Shown: positions 19,944-28,698 of the stretch, piece by piece
Numbering within the stretch: position 1 is the first letter of the stretch
Layout: each line of letters opens with the position of its first letter
Source of the DNA: JASLEW01 sp963732005
GTDB lineage: Bacteria; Acidobacteriota; Thermoanaerobaculia; Multivoradales; UBA5704
Direction of reading: 5' to 3'
Assembly (NCBI GenBank): GCA_963732005.1
Contig: CAVSXT010000003.1
Location: 1,701,766 to 1,765,765 of the forward strand
DNA length: 64,000 bases
The notes under the pieces: generated by a model
The model's input: only the letters and a program-made list of their open reading frames with translations
What the model was told of the DNA's origin: nothing
Databases searched by the model: none
Program-made: the position numbers and the translations under genes

Positions 19944-21530
19944 GTGGCGTACCGCCTGGCCGAGCTCGCCGAGCTGGTCGGAGGGCGGGTGGAGGGGAAC
20001 CCGGAGCGTAGCGTTGGGGCGGTCCGGGCGCTCGAGTCCGCCGGCGCCGGCGATCTTTCCTTCGTCACCCTGCCTCGCCACCGCGGCCGCGCCCTGGCCA
20101 GCGCGGCTGGCGCGCTGCTGGTCGGCGAGGACCTGGCGGCCGGGTTCGCCGCCGGCGGCGACGTGGCGGATCTGCTGGTGGTGCCCGACGCCGGCCGGGC
20201 GCTGGCGCGGCTGCTCGAGCTGTTTCATCCCGGGGCGCAGCGCCCGCCGGGGGCCCACCCTACCGCCATCGTCGAAGCCGGCGCCGCCGTCGATCCGGCG
20301 GCCCACCTCGGCCCCTACGCGGTGATCGGCGCCGGCAGCCGCGTCGAGGCCGGGGCGGCGGTGCTGGCGCACGCCGTCGTCGGGCGCGGCTGCGCGGTCG
20401 GCGAGCGGGCCCTGATCCACCCCCATGCCGTGCTCTACGACCGCACCGAGGTCGGCGCCGGCTGCATCGTCCACGCCGGCGCGGTGCTGGGCGGCGACGG
20501 CTTCGGCTACGTGACCCGGGGCGGCGTCCATCACAAGCTGCCACAGGTGGGGCGGGTGGTGCTCGAGGACGAGGTCGAGATCGGCGCCAACACCACCATC
20601 GACCGGGCCACCCTGGGCGAGACCCGCGTCGGCGCCGGCACCAAGATCGACAACCAGGTGATGCTCGGCCACAACGTCCAGGTCGGCCGCGGTGCGCTGC
20701 TCTGCGCCCAGGTCGGCATCGCCGGCAGCACCAGCATCGGCGACGGCGTGGTGCTGGGGGCGCGGGTCGGTGCCGTCGATCACGTCGCGATCGGTAACGG
20801 CGTGCAGGCCGCGGCCGGCACCGATATCTTCGAGGACGTGCCGGCCGGCGCGCTGGTCGGCGGCAGCCCGGCGCACCCGATCGGCCGCTGGCGGCGCCAG
20901 CTGGTGCTGCTGTGGAAGCTCGACGAGATGTTCCGCCGCCTGCGCGCGATCGAGCGCGGGACGGCCACGACAGCGAGGAGGAATGCCGTGAGCCACGACG
21001 ACGACGAGCCGATGCCGCAGCAGGAGCCTGGCCCCCGTCCGGCAGCAGCCGCGGAGGCGGCGCCACCGCCCGCTCCCGGATCGGCGCCGGCGTTCACGCC
21101 GCAGGGCATCGAATGGATCCTGTCGATGCTGCCGCACCGCTACCCGATGCTGCTGGTCGATCGGGTGATCGAGAACGAGCCGCGCCGGCGCCTGGTGGCG
21201 ATCAAGAACGTCACCATCAACGAGCCGTTCTTCGCCGGCCACTTCCCGGGCAAGCCGGTGATGCCCGGGGTGCTGGTGATCGAGGCGATGGCGCAGGCCG
21301 GCGCCCTGATGCTGTTGCAGGAGGTGGCGGAGCGCCAGAGCAAGCTGCTGTATTTCACCGGCATCGCCAACGCCAAGTTCCGCCGCCCGGTGGTGCCGGG
21401 CGACCAGCTGCGCTTCGAGATCGACGTGCTGCGGATCCGCAGTGGGCACAGCAAGCTGCACTGCCGGGCGCTGGTGGACGGCCACCTGGCCGCCGAGGCG
21501 GTGCTGTCCTCGACCATGGTGGACCGGTGA
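19944..21530 (+). CDS. LpxD-FabZ fusion (or lpxD without stop overlapping fabZ)
   Basis: One frame holds two lipid enzymes. Residues 1-340 are UDP-3-O-acylglucosamine N-acyltransferase LpxD: the N-terminal uridine-binding domain, then left-handed beta-helix hexapeptides (ANTTIDRATLGETRVGAGT), with GDGFGYV and the catalytic His in VMLGHNVQVG. Residues 349-528 are (3R)-hydroxyacyl-ACP dehydratase FabZ with LPHRYPMLLVDRV and the active-site stretch GHFPGKPVMPGVLVIEAMAQ. There is no stop between them, but GTG 20988 has a perfect AGGAGG six bases upstream. LpxC-FabZ fusions are known in Bacteroidota; this arrangement differs. The stop overlaps lpxA by GTGA. Confidence 0.9.
   Translation: MAYRLAELAELVGGRVEGNPERSVGAVRALESAGAGDLSFVTLPRHRGRALASAAGALLVGEDLAAGFAAGGDVADLLVVPDAGRALARLLELFHPGAQRPPGAHPTAIVEAGAAVDPAAHLGPYAVIGAGSRVEAGAAVLAHAVVGRGCAVGERALIHPHAVLYDRTEVGAGCIVHAGAVLGGDGFGYVTRGGVHHKLPQVGRVVLEDEVEIGANTTIDRATLGETRVGAGTKIDNQVMLGHNVQVGRGALLCAQVGIAGSTSIGDGVVLGARVGAVDHVAIGNGVQAAAGTDIFEDVPAGALVGGSPAHPIGRWRRQLVLLWKLDEMFRRLRAIERGTATTARRNAVSHDDDEPMPQQEPGPRPAAAAEAAPPPAPGSAPAFTPQGIEWILSMLPHRYPMLLVDRVIENEPRRRLVAIKNVTINEPFFAGHFPGKPVMPGVLVIEAMAQAGALMLLQEVAERQSKLLYFTGIANAKFRRPVVPGDQLRFEIDVLRIRSGHSKLHCRALVDGHLAAEAVLSSTMVDR
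20976..20990 (+). promoter_or_regulatory. Internal consensus ribosome-binding site and GTG start of fabZ
   Basis: AGGAGG (20976-20981) is followed after six bases by GTG (20988-20990), in frame with both lpxD and fabZ. This is the strongest Shine-Dalgarno match in the envelope cluster, so independent FabZ synthesis is likely even though the frame from lpxD is open. Confidence 0.65.
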
Positions 21531-22510
21531 GCAGCTACCTCCATCCCCTGGCCCACGTCGATCCGGAGGCGGTGATCGGCACCGAGGTGCGGATCGGACC
21601 GTTCGCGGTGATCGGCCCGGGCGTCGAGATCGGCGACGGCACCGAGATCGGCGCCGGCGCCCACGTCCAGGGCCCGACCCGCATCGGGCGCGGCAACCGC
21701 ATCTACCCGCAGGCCGCCGTAGGCGGCGATCCCCAGGACCTCAAGTACCGGGGCGAGCTGGTGCGGCTCGAGATCGGCGACCACAACATCATCCGCGAGT
21801 TCTGCACCATCTCGCGCGGCACCGCGGGCGGCGGCGCCGTCACCCGCATCGGCAGCCACAACCTGCTAATGGCCTACGTCCACATCGCCCACGACTGCCA
21901 GGTCGGCGACCGCACGGTGTTCGCCAACCTGGCGACGCTGGCCGGCCACGTCGAGGTCCACGACGACGCCACGGTGGGCGCCTTTTGCACCATCCACCAG
22001 TTTGCCCGCATCGGGCGGCACGCCTTCCTGGGCGCCTACACGGTGATGAGCAAGGACGCCCTGCCGTTCGTCAAGACCGTGGGGGTCAAGCCGGCCTGCT
22101 ACGGCGTCAACAGCGTCGGCCTGCGACGCAAGGGCTTCGACGGCGCCCAGGTGGCGCGCCTGAGCAAGGCCTTCCGGCTGCTGGCGCGCTCCGGCCTGAA
22201 CACCCGTCAGGCGTTGGCCAGGATGCGCGAGGAGCTGGGCGGCGACCCGGCGGTCGACCACCTCATCGCCTTCGTCGAGGGCTCGCGGCGCGGCGTCATC
22301 AAGGCGGTGCCGCGCGGCATGGGGCGGGGGCTGGCCGACGACGACGGCGAGCCGGCGGCGGTGGCCGCCGCTGCTGCCAGGACCCGGACGGGCGCCGGGC
22401 TCGGCGACGGTGCCCGCGGCGAGGGCGGCGAGGGCAGCGAGGGCGAGGAGGCTCCCGCGGGAGCGGGTGCCGGGGCGGGAGCGGGGCGCGGCGACCGGGC
22501 GGGCGGGTGA
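21527..22510 (+). CDS. lpxA: UDP-N-acetylglucosamine acyltransferase LpxA
   Basis: First enzyme of lipid A synthesis, a beta-helix acyltransferase. Hexapeptide repeats begin at HVDPEAVIGTEVRIGPFAVI. GGDPQDLKY and the active-site His in YVHIAHDCQVGD are present, and the helical C-terminus begins at LRRKGFDGAQVARLSKAF. GTG 21527 overlaps the upstream stop (GTGA). The normal protein ends near residue 262; here about 65 residues of Ala/Gly/Glu/Arg-rich tail (for example EGGEGSEGEEAPAGAGAGAG) are added. The stop overlaps the next gene. Confidence 0.94.
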   Translation: MSSYLHPLAHVDPEAVIGTEVRIGPFAVIGPGVEIGDGTEIGAGAHVQGPTRIGRGNRIYPQAAVGGDPQDLKYRGELVRLEIGDHNIIREFCTISRGTAGGGAVTRIGSHNLLMAYVHIAHDCQVGDRTVFANLATLAGHVEVHDDATVGAFCTIHQFARIGRHAFLGAYTVMSKDALPFVKTVGVKPACYGVNSVGLRRKGFDGAQVARLSKAFRLLARSGLNTRQALARMREELGGDPAVDHLIAFVEGSRRGVIKAVPRGMGRGLADDDGEPAAVAAAAARTRTGAGLGDGARGEGGEGSEGEEAPAGAGAGAGAGRGDRAGG

Positions 22511-23532
22511 TCGACGCGGGCGAGAGCGGCCGGGTCGAACCGCCCCTCGGGCTGAGGCTCGCGGGGGCGCCGCGGGTCGGGGTGCTGGGCGCCGGCGCCA
22601 TGGGCCGCAACCACGTCCGCGTCCTCGCCGCGCTGCCCGGCGCCGAGCTGGTCGGGGTCTACGACCCGCTGCGGGAGACGGCGGCGGCGGTGGCCGCCGA
22701 GCACGGCACGCGGGCGTTCGCGAGCGCCGCGGAGCTGGCGGCGGCGGTGGACGCCATGGTGCTGGCGGTGCCGACCGTGCTGCACGCCGAGCTCGCCTGC
22801 GATTTGCTGGGCCGCGGCCTGCACGTGCTGGTCGAGAAGCCGCTGGCGGCGAGCCTGGCGGAGGCGGACCAGCTGCTCGCGGCGGCGGCGGCGGCCGGAC
22901 GGGTGCTGGCGGTCGGGCACGTCGAGTTCTTCAATCCGGCGGTGCAGGCGCTGCTGGCGCTGGGGGTGCCGCCGCGCTTCGTCGAGGTGCAGCGGCTGGC
23001 GGTGTTCACGCCGCGCAGCCTCGACGTCGACGTCGTGCTGGACCTGATGATCCACGACCTGCAGATCCTCCACGCGCTCGACGGCGCCCCGGTCGAGGAG
23101 GTGCGGGCGACCGGCATCCCGGTGCTGTCGCCGCGCACCGACATCGCCAACGTCCGCCTCGAGCTCGCCTCCGGGTGCGTCGCCAACCTGACCGCGTCGC
23201 GGGTGTCGGCGGAGCGGGTGCGCAAGCTGCGCACCTTCCTGCCCAGCCGCTACTACTCGCTCGACTACGTGGCGCAGGAGATCCACGGCTACCGGCTGGA
23301 GGAACATGCCGGCGGCCGCCGGATCGTGCCCGATGACCTGCAGCTCACCCGTGCCGAGCCGCTGCGGCGGGAGCTGGAGGCGTTCGTGGCGGCCTGCCGC
23401 GACGATGCCGGGGAAGGCACGGCCGGCGGCTTGGCGGCGGCGCCGCCGATCGTCACCGGCGCCGCGGGCCGGCAGGCGCTGGCCACCGCGCTGGCGGTGG
23501 CGGCGGCCATCGAGCAGGGCCTGCGGCGCTGA
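22507..23532 (+). CDS. Gfo/Idh/MocA-family dehydrogenase in the lipid A cluster (GnnA-like candidate)
   Basis: NAD(P)-dependent sugar dehydrogenase-like protein: Rossmann motif GVLGAGAMGRNHVRVLAALP, then VLVEKPLAASLAEAD (the EKP motif with the catalytic-site Lys), and a C-terminal beta-sheet domain with DVVLDLMIHDLQILHALDG. GTG 22507 overlaps the lpxA stop. A Gfo/Idh protein directly after lpxA recalls GnnA, which oxidises UDP-GlcNAc at C3 so that GnnB can make the 3-amino sugar used for amide-linked lipid A. No GnnB-type aminotransferase is visible in the window, so the substrate is an inference. Confidence 0.75.
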   Translation: MIDAGESGRVEPPLGLRLAGAPRVGVLGAGAMGRNHVRVLAALPGAELVGVYDPLRETAAAVAAEHGTRAFASAAELAAAVDAMVLAVPTVLHAELACDLLGRGLHVLVEKPLAASLAEADQLLAAAAAAGRVLAVGHVEFFNPAVQALLALGVPPRFVEVQRLAVFTPRSLDVDVVLDLMIHDLQILHALDGAPVEEVRATGIPVLSPRTDIANVRLELASGCVANLTASRVSAERVRKLRTFLPSRYYSLDYVAQEIHGYRLEEHAGGRRIVPDDLQLTRAEPLRRELEAFVAACRDDAGEGTAGGLAAAPPIVTGAAGRQALATALAVAAAIEQGLRR

Positions 23533-23643
23533 CCGCGCGGCCCGGCCCGGCCCGCTCTGCTGTAGACTCGGCGGCCGGACCAGGGGCGGTGGGCTCGGGG
23601 CGGCGGGCGAGGAACTTCCCGTTTACGAGAGGAGCGCGGGGCA

Positions 23644-24528
23644 ATGCTCGAAGCAGGCGACGTCCGTATCGGTGTGATCGGCGGCAGCGGCCTCTATCAG
23701 ATGGCGGGGCTCGAGGTGGCGGCGGAGCGCCGTCTGGAGACGCCTTTCGGCGAGCCCTCCGATCCTTACGTCATCGGCACCCTCGAGGGCAAGCGAGTGG
23801 CCTTCCTGCCGCGCCACGGCCGCGGTCACCGGCTGCTGCCCTCCGAGCTCAACTACCGGGCCAACATCTACGGCTTCAAGCTGCTGGGCGTCGAGCAGCT
23901 GATCTCGGTGTCGGCCGTCGGCTCGATGAAGCTCGAGTACAAGCCCACCGACATCGTGGTGCCCGATCAGTTCTACGACCGCACCCGGCACCGCGTCGAC
24001 ACCTTCTTCGGCAACGGGCTGGTCGCCCACGTCTCGCTGGCCAAGCCGATCTGCCCGCGGCTGATCGACGTCGGCGTCGAGGCGGCGCGCGCCGCCGGCG
24101 CCACGGTGCACCGCGGCGGCACCTACGTGAACATGGAGGGGCCGCAGTTCTCGACCCGGGCCGAGTCGGAGATCTACCGCTCGCACGGCGTCGACGTCAT
24201 CGGCATGACCAACCTCACCGAGGCGCGGCTGGCGCGCGAGGCGGAGATCTGCTACGTGTCGCTGTCGATGATCACCGACTACGACTGCTGGCACGAGACC
24301 GAGGAGGCGGTGAGCGGCGAATCGGTGATGGAGGTCATCGGCAAGAACGTCATCATGTCGCAGGAGGTGGTCCGCCAGATGGTGGCGCGCCTCCCCGAGG
24401 AGCGGCAGGGCTGTTCCTGTCCGGAGGCGTTGCGCCACGCCCTGATCACCGAGCACTCGCGGATCCCGGAGGCAACCCTGCACGCGCTGGCGCCGCTGGT
24501 GGGACGGTACATCCGGCGGGCCGGCTAA
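23644..24528 (+). CDS. mtnP: S-methyl-5'-thioadenosine phosphorylase
   Basis: Splits methylthioadenosine to adenine and methylthioribose-1-phosphate in methionine salvage. Features: IGVIGGSGLYQM (phosphate loop), FLPRHGRGHRLLPSELNYRAN, SVSAVGSMK, YVNMEGPQFSTRAES, and ITDYDCWHE with the Asp used for adenine recognition. Length is typical at 294 residues. GAGGAGC precedes the ATG. Adenine made here could be recycled by the apt gene downstream. Confidence 0.94.
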   Translation: MLEAGDVRIGVIGGSGLYQMAGLEVAAERRLETPFGEPSDPYVIGTLEGKRVAFLPRHGRGHRLLPSELNYRANIYGFKLLGVEQLISVSAVGSMKLEYKPTDIVVPDQFYDRTRHRVDTFFGNGLVAHVSLAKPICPRLIDVGVEAARAAGATVHRGGTYVNMEGPQFSTRAESEIYRSHGVDVIGMTNLTEARLAREAEICYVSLSMITDYDCWHETEEAVSGESVMEVIGKNVIMSQEVVRQMVARLPEERQGCSCPEALRHALITEHSRIPEATLHALAPLVGRYIRRAG

Positions 24529-24577
24529 GCGCGCGCGAAGGCCTCCGGATGCGTACGGGGCAAACCGGGGACGGGTC

Positions 24578-25375
24578 ATGACACGCTTCCTGGTGACCAA
24601 CGACGACGGCATCTTCTCGGAGGGCATCAAGACCCTGGCCGAGGCGCTGGCGGCGCTTGGCGAGGTCACCGTGGTGGCGCCGGACCGCGAGCAGAGCGCG
24701 TCGGGGCACGCCCTGACCCTGAGCCGGCCGCTGCGCATGCGCAAGGTGCGGGAGAACTGGTTCTCGGTCGACGGCACGCCGACGGACTGCGTCAACCTCG
24801 GCGTCCTCTGGGTGCTCAAGGACCGGCCGCCCGACTTCGTCTGCTCGGGCATCAACTTCGGCCTCAACGTCGGCGACGACGTGACCTATTCGGGGACGGT
24901 GAGCGCCACCTTCGAAGGGACGCTGCTGGGCATCCCGTCGCTCGCCTTCAGCCAGGAGGTCGGCGAGGGGTTCTCGTTCGCGCCGGCGGCGCGCTTCGCC
25001 CGGCGCCTGGTGGAGACGCTGCTCGCCGAGGAGATGCCGCCGGACCTGCTGCTCAACGTCAATGTGCCGGCGGGGCCGATCGGCGGCGTCAGCTTCACCC
25101 GTCTGGGGCGGCGGGTCTACAAGCAGTCGGTGGTCGAGAACCTCGACCCGCGCGGGCGCAAGTACTACTGGATCGCCGGCACCCCGATGTGGCAGCGCGA
25201 CAGCGGCACCGATCACGACGCGGTGTCCTCGGGGCGGATCTCGATCACGCCGCTGCACCTGGATCTCACCTACTACCGCGGGCTCGAGACCTTCAGCGCC
25301 ATGCAGGAGAGGCTGGCGCGCCTCGATCTCGGCGAGCTGCGGGCCGGCGGGCCGGCCGATGCCGGCGGCGAATGA
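24578..25375 (+). CDS. surE: 5'-nucleotidase SurE
   Basis: Metal-dependent nucleoside monophosphate phosphatase often found next to pcm. It begins FLVTNDDGIFSEGIKTL with the metal-binding DD pair, then VVAPDREQSASGHALTL (the conserved Ser of the active site), GTPTDCVNLG and SGINFGLNVGDDVTYSGTV. The length is 265 residues. The stop is shared with the pcm start (ATGA), so translation is probably coupled. Confidence 0.95.
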   Translation: MTRFLVTNDDGIFSEGIKTLAEALAALGEVTVVAPDREQSASGHALTLSRPLRMRKVRENWFSVDGTPTDCVNLGVLWVLKDRPPDFVCSGINFGLNVGDDVTYSGTVSATFEGTLLGIPSLAFSQEVGEGFSFAPAARFARRLVETLLAEEMPPDLLLNVNVPAGPIGGVSFTRLGRRVYKQSVVENLDPRGRKYYWIAGTPMWQRDSGTDHDAVSSGRISITPLHLDLTYYRGLETFSAMQERLARLDLGELRAGGPADAGGE

Positions 25376-26028
25376 GCGACAACGCGGTGCTGCGCGAGCG
25401 CATGGTGCGCGACCTGGTCGCCGGGCGCGGCATCAAGGACCAGCGCGTGCTCGAGGCGATGCGCAAGGTGCCGCGCCACCTGTTCGTGCGCGATCACCTG
25501 CGCTCGCAGGCCTACGGCGATCACGCGCTGCCGATCGGCGCCGCGCAGACCATCTCGCAGCCCTACATCGTGGCGCGGATGACCGAGCTGCTGGAGCTGG
25601 CGCCGCACCATTCGGTGCTCGAGATCGGCACCGGCTCCGGGTACCAGACGGCGCTGCTGGCGATGCTGGTGCGGCGGGTCTACAGCCTGGAGCGGCTGGC
25701 CGAGCTGGCGCAGCAGGCGATCCCTCGCATCCGCCAGCTGGGGTTCGAGAACGTCAAGATCCAGGTCTTCGACGGCACTGTGGGTTGGAGCGAGTGGGCG
25801 CCCTACGATCGCATCCTGGTGGCGGCCGGCGCCCCCAAGGTGCCGGAGCCGCTGCTCGAGCAGCTGGCGCCTGGCGGCAGCCTGCTGATCCCCGAGGGCC
25901 AGCGGCAGGCGCAGCGGCTGGTGCTGTACCGCAAGTCGGCGCGCGGCGAGCTGCGGCGCAAGGAGGGCGAGGAGGTTGGCTTCGTGCCGCTGCTCGGCCG
26001 CCACGGCTGGAAGGAGGGCGCGAAGTGA
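25372..26028 (+). CDS. pcm: Protein-L-isoaspartate O-methyltransferase
   Basis: Repairs isoaspartyl residues in aged proteins using S-adenosylmethionine. It has VPRHLFVRDHLRSQAYGDHA, the substrate loop PIGAAQTISQPYIVARM and the SAM-binding motif VLEIGTGSGYQTALLA. ATG 25372 overlaps the surE stop. The frame stays open upstream inside surE, but 25372 gives the usual 218 residues. surE-pcm is a classic gene pair. Confidence 0.94.
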   Translation: MSDNAVLRERMVRDLVAGRGIKDQRVLEAMRKVPRHLFVRDHLRSQAYGDHALPIGAAQTISQPYIVARMTELLELAPHHSVLEIGTGSGYQTALLAMLVRRVYSLERLAELAQQAIPRIRQLGFENVKIQVFDGTVGWSEWAPYDRILVAAGAPKVPEPLLEQLAPGGSLLIPEGQRQAQRLVLYRKSARGELRRKEGEEVGFVPLLGRHGWKEGAK

Positions 26029-26095
26029 GCGGCAGCCCGTCGGCGGGGCCGAGGCGGGACTGGGCCGGTGGCGAGCGGAGGGAGGCGGGGAGCCG

Positions 26096-26383
26096 GTGAG
26101 CGGCGGCGAGCGGGTGGCGCTGCGGCTGCGGTTGCGTGGGCGGGTGCAGGGCGTCGGCTTCCGCTACTTCGTGCGCGGCGCGGCGCGCGAGCTGGGTCTG
26201 GCCGGCCGGGTGCGGAATCTGGTGAATGGCGAGGTGGAGGTCGAGGTGGCCGGCGAGGTGGGGCAGGTCGAGCAGTTGAAGGCCAGGCTGCGGCAGGGCC
26301 CGCCGGGTGCCGCGGTGACGGGCGTCGACGAAGAGGCGCTGGCCGGGGCGCCGGTTTGGGAGAGGTTCGAGATCGATCACTGA
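26096..26383 (+). CDS. acyP: Acylphosphatase
   Basis: Small enzyme (95 residues from GTG 26096) hydrolysing acyl phosphates. The family signature is clear: RLRGRVQGVGFRYFVRGAA contains the phosphate-binding Arg, and GRVRNLVNGEVEVEVAGE contains the catalytic Asn in the usual GxVxNxxxGxVE pattern. GGGGAG lies just upstream of the GTG. The upstream open frame (from 25976) overlaps pcm and is not needed. Confidence 0.9.
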   Translation: MSGGERVALRLRLRGRVQGVGFRYFVRGAARELGLAGRVRNLVNGEVEVEVAGEVGQVEQLKARLRQGPPGAAVTGVDEEALAGAPVWERFEIDH

Positions 26384-26396
26384 GAGAGGACGAGCC

Positions 26397-26912
26397 ATGG
26401 ACGATCTGAAGCGTTACATCCGCGAGGTGCCCGACTTCCCGAAGCCGGGGATCCTCTTCTACGACATCACCACCCTGCTGCAGAACCCGTTGGCGTTGCG
26501 GCAGACCGTCGATCGCTTCGTCTGGATGTTCGCGGACCGCCACATCGACAAGGTCGTGGGCATCGAGTCGCGGGGCTTCATGTTCGGCCCCATCGTCGCC
26601 TACAACCTCAACGCCGGCTTCGTGCCGGTGCGCAAGCCCGGCAAGCTCCCGTACCTCAAGGTGCGCGAGTCCTACGACCTCGAGTACGGCTCCGACGCCC
26701 TCGAGATGCACCAGGACGCGGTCAGCCGGGGCGAGCGGGTGCTGATCGTCGACGACCTGGTCGCCACCGGCGGCACCGCCAGGGCCACCGCCCGGATGAT
26801 CGAGTCCCAGGGCGCCACGGTGGCCGGGATGGGCTTCATCATCGAGCTCACCTTCCTGCCGGGGCGCGCCGCCCTGGCCGGTTACGAGGTGGCGTCGCTG
26901 ATCCAGTATTGA
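26397..26912 (+). CDS. apt: Adenine phosphoribosyltransferase
   Basis: Converts adenine plus PRPP to AMP in purine salvage. Seen are IREVPDFPKPGILFYDITTL (family start), VVGIESRGFMFGP, VPVRKPGKLPY, and the PRPP loop VLIVDDLVATGGTARAT. Length 171, typical. It starts 13 bases after the acylphosphatase stop, behind a GAGAGGACGAG stretch. With mtnP upstream it closes the adenine recycling route. Confidence 0.95.
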   Translation: MDDLKRYIREVPDFPKPGILFYDITTLLQNPLALRQTVDRFVWMFADRHIDKVVGIESRGFMFGPIVAYNLNAGFVPVRKPGKLPYLKVRESYDLEYGSDALEMHQDAVSRGERVLIVDDLVATGGTARATARMIESQGATVAGMGFIIELTFLPGRAALAGYEVASLIQY

Positions 26913-26931
26913 GTACCGAGGGGCCGCATCC

Positions 26932-27372
26932 ATGATGATCCTGATCGCCGTGCTGGTCGGTTCGCTGCTGCTCTACCGTGGCCTGGGTGCCCTGGGTGCC
27001 GAGGCCATGGCCAGCTGGCCCGCCGCCACCCGCTGGGCGCTCGCGACCCTTCTGCTGGTCACCGCCTCGGGCCATTTCACCCGCATGAAGGAAGAGCTCG
27101 TCCGCATGGTGCCGGCGTGGATGCCGGCGCCCCGTCTGACCGTCTATCTCACCGGCGTCTGCGAGATCCTGGGCGCCGTCGGGCTCCTGATTCCCGCCAC
27201 CCGCCGTTGGGCGGGCCTTGCCCTCATCCTCTTCCTGATCGCCGTCTTCCCGGCCAACGTCAAGGCCGCCATGGAGCACCTGCCGGTCGCCGGCCGGCCC
27301 GCCACGCCGCTGGCGCTGAGGGTGCCGATGCAGCTGCTGCTGATCGGGCTGCTGTGGTGGAGCACGCGGTAG
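26932..27372 (+). CDS. DoxX-like small integral membrane protein
   Basis: A 146-residue protein with four predicted membrane helices (MMILIAVLVGSLLLYRGLG; ATRWALATLLLVTASGHF; LTVYLTGVCEILGAVGLLIP; AGLALILFLIAVFPANVKAA) and the DoxX-family loop GHFTRMKEELVRMVPAWMP. DoxX-like proteins are quinone-linked or of unknown function. It follows apt after 19 bases and probably ends that operon. Confidence 0.8.
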   Translation: MMILIAVLVGSLLLYRGLGALGAEAMASWPAATRWALATLLLVTASGHFTRMKEELVRMVPAWMPAPRLTVYLTGVCEILGAVGLLIPATRRWAGLALILFLIAVFPANVKAAMEHLPVAGRPATPLALRVPMQLLLIGLLWWSTR

Positions 27373-27405
27373 GGCTGGGGGCGGCCCAAGAGCCGATTAG
27401 ATATA

Positions 27406-27434
27406 TTGCATTTATGCATATGACATAGTATAAG
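27406..27434 (+). promoter_or_regulatory. Promoter upstream of the secreted beta-propeller gene
   Basis: TTGCAT (27406-27411) and TATAAG (27429-27434) are 17 bases apart in an AT-rich island unlike its surroundings. The start would be near 27441, about 110 bases before the ATG at 27553. The -35 lies in an inverted repeat (TGCAT TT ATGCA, 27407-27418), a possible operator. Confidence 0.55.
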
Positions 27435-27552
27435 CAGAATTGTGCCTAGATGGCCGCTGGGGGCCGAGGTTGCGGTGCGAACGGGCCGCTGGTGTTGGAG
27501 GCGGAGTAGGAATCATGGTTGCCGGTTCAACCCGGCGCACAAGGAGATCGAG

Positions 27553-28698
27553 ATGAAGCTCTCCTGCTTGACGATGTGTCTCGTGGGCACGGGGATGCTC
27601 TCCCTGTCCCCGGCTTGGGCCAAGCACTCTCCGACGGTCACCGAGTTTCCCACCCCGACCGCCAACAGCCTGGCCGAGGGAGTGGAGGTGACCGGCGATG
27701 GCTCGATCTGGTATTGCGAGACGCTGGCCAGCCGGCTGGTGCTGCAGCGCCCCGACCGCAGCGTCGTGGAGTACACAGTGCCGAACGCCGGCCAACCGAA
27801 CACTCTCAAGATCGGCTCAGATGGCATCTGGTTCACCGACCAGCTCAACGACTCAATCGGCGTGCTCGACCCGGCGTCCGGAGAGGTTGAGGAGTACAAG
27901 ATCCCCTCCGGGGCCATGCCAACCTGGATCGAGCTGGGGACCGACGGCAGCGTATGGTTCCCGGAGCCCAGCGGCGTTGGGCGGATGGATCGCGATGGCA
28001 CCTTCACCGAGTGGCAGATCGTTTTGGAGAAGGCCGACGCTCACATCGAGGTGATCAGTCTCGATCCGGCCGGGCACCTCTGGTTCGCCGAGAAGAACTT
28101 CGGCGGACCCGGCCCCAACGGCACCAACACGGTGCGGCGCCTCGACCCTGCCACCAACGTGATCAGCGAATACCGGGTGCCGACGCTGGGCGGAACGCCG
28201 GCAGGGGTTCTGGCGAACGCCGACGGCACCGTCTGGGTCACCGAGTTCTTCGGCAACGCCGTCGCCCTGCTCGACCCGGCCACGGCTCCTCATGCCGACT
28301 TCACGGTCACACCTCTGCGCGGCGCTGCGGCAGAGCAAGACACCCCAGGGACCCATCTGCACGCTGGCGGCGGCCCGCACGTCGCCGCAACCCCTGTCAC
28401 CCCGCTGCTGACGCTGGTGACACCGAGAAGGACCCCGGGGTGGATCGAGTACCCGATCCCCTTGGCCGGGGCCAACGCCGGAGACCTGCGCACGGACGCC
28501 TCGGGCCGGCTCTGGTTCGAGGAGGACGCCGGGCAGATCGGCGTTCTCGACCCCGCAGCGCTCACCATCACGGAGTATCCCCTGCCGACCCAGGGCAACG
28601 GCTACTACAACATCGAGATCGACTCCCACGGCCGCATCTGGATCACGGAGGCCGGGTTCTTCGCTCCCCCCTCGAAGGTCGCGGTGCTCGACCCCTGA
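27553..28698 (+). CDS. Secreted virginiamycin B lyase-like / SMP-30-like beta-propeller protein
   Basis: A 381-residue exported protein with signal peptide MKLSCLTMCLVGTGMLSL (cut after PAWA). The rest is repeats of the Vgb/streptogramin-lyase propeller type, each with a G-x-I/L-W-F-x-E/D core: GDGSIWYCETLA, SDGIWFTDQLND, TDGSVWFPEPSG, AGHLWFAEKNFGG, ADGTVWVTEFFG, ASGRLWFEEDAG, HGRIWITEAG. An insert with HLHAGGGPHVAATPVTP interrupts the blade pattern near residue 275. ATG 27553 has AAGGAG six bases upstream; the longer frame from 27442 lacks such support. True lyase activity is unproved; a binding or sensing role is equally possible. Confidence 0.8.
   Translation: MKLSCLTMCLVGTGMLSLSPAWAKHSPTVTEFPTPTANSLAEGVEVTGDGSIWYCETLASRLVLQRPDRSVVEYTVPNAGQPNTLKIGSDGIWFTDQLNDSIGVLDPASGEVEEYKIPSGAMPTWIELGTDGSVWFPEPSGVGRMDRDGTFTEWQIVLEKADAHIEVISLDPAGHLWFAEKNFGGPGPNGTNTVRRLDPATNVISEYRVPTLGGTPAGVLANADGTVWVTEFFGNAVALLDPATAPHADFTVTPLRGAAAEQDTPGTHLHAGGGPHVAATPVTPLLTLVTPRRTPGWIEYPIPLAGANAGDLRTDASGRLWFEEDAGQIGVLDPAALTITEYPLPTQGNGYYNIEIDSHGRIWITEAGFFAPPSKVAVLDP

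Noticed and set aside
16593..21485. 1630-residue open frame on the minus strand
   Set aside because: It lies antisense to bamA, skp and lpxD-fabZ, which have clear domain motifs. Long antisense frames are expected from the codon bias of high-GC genes.
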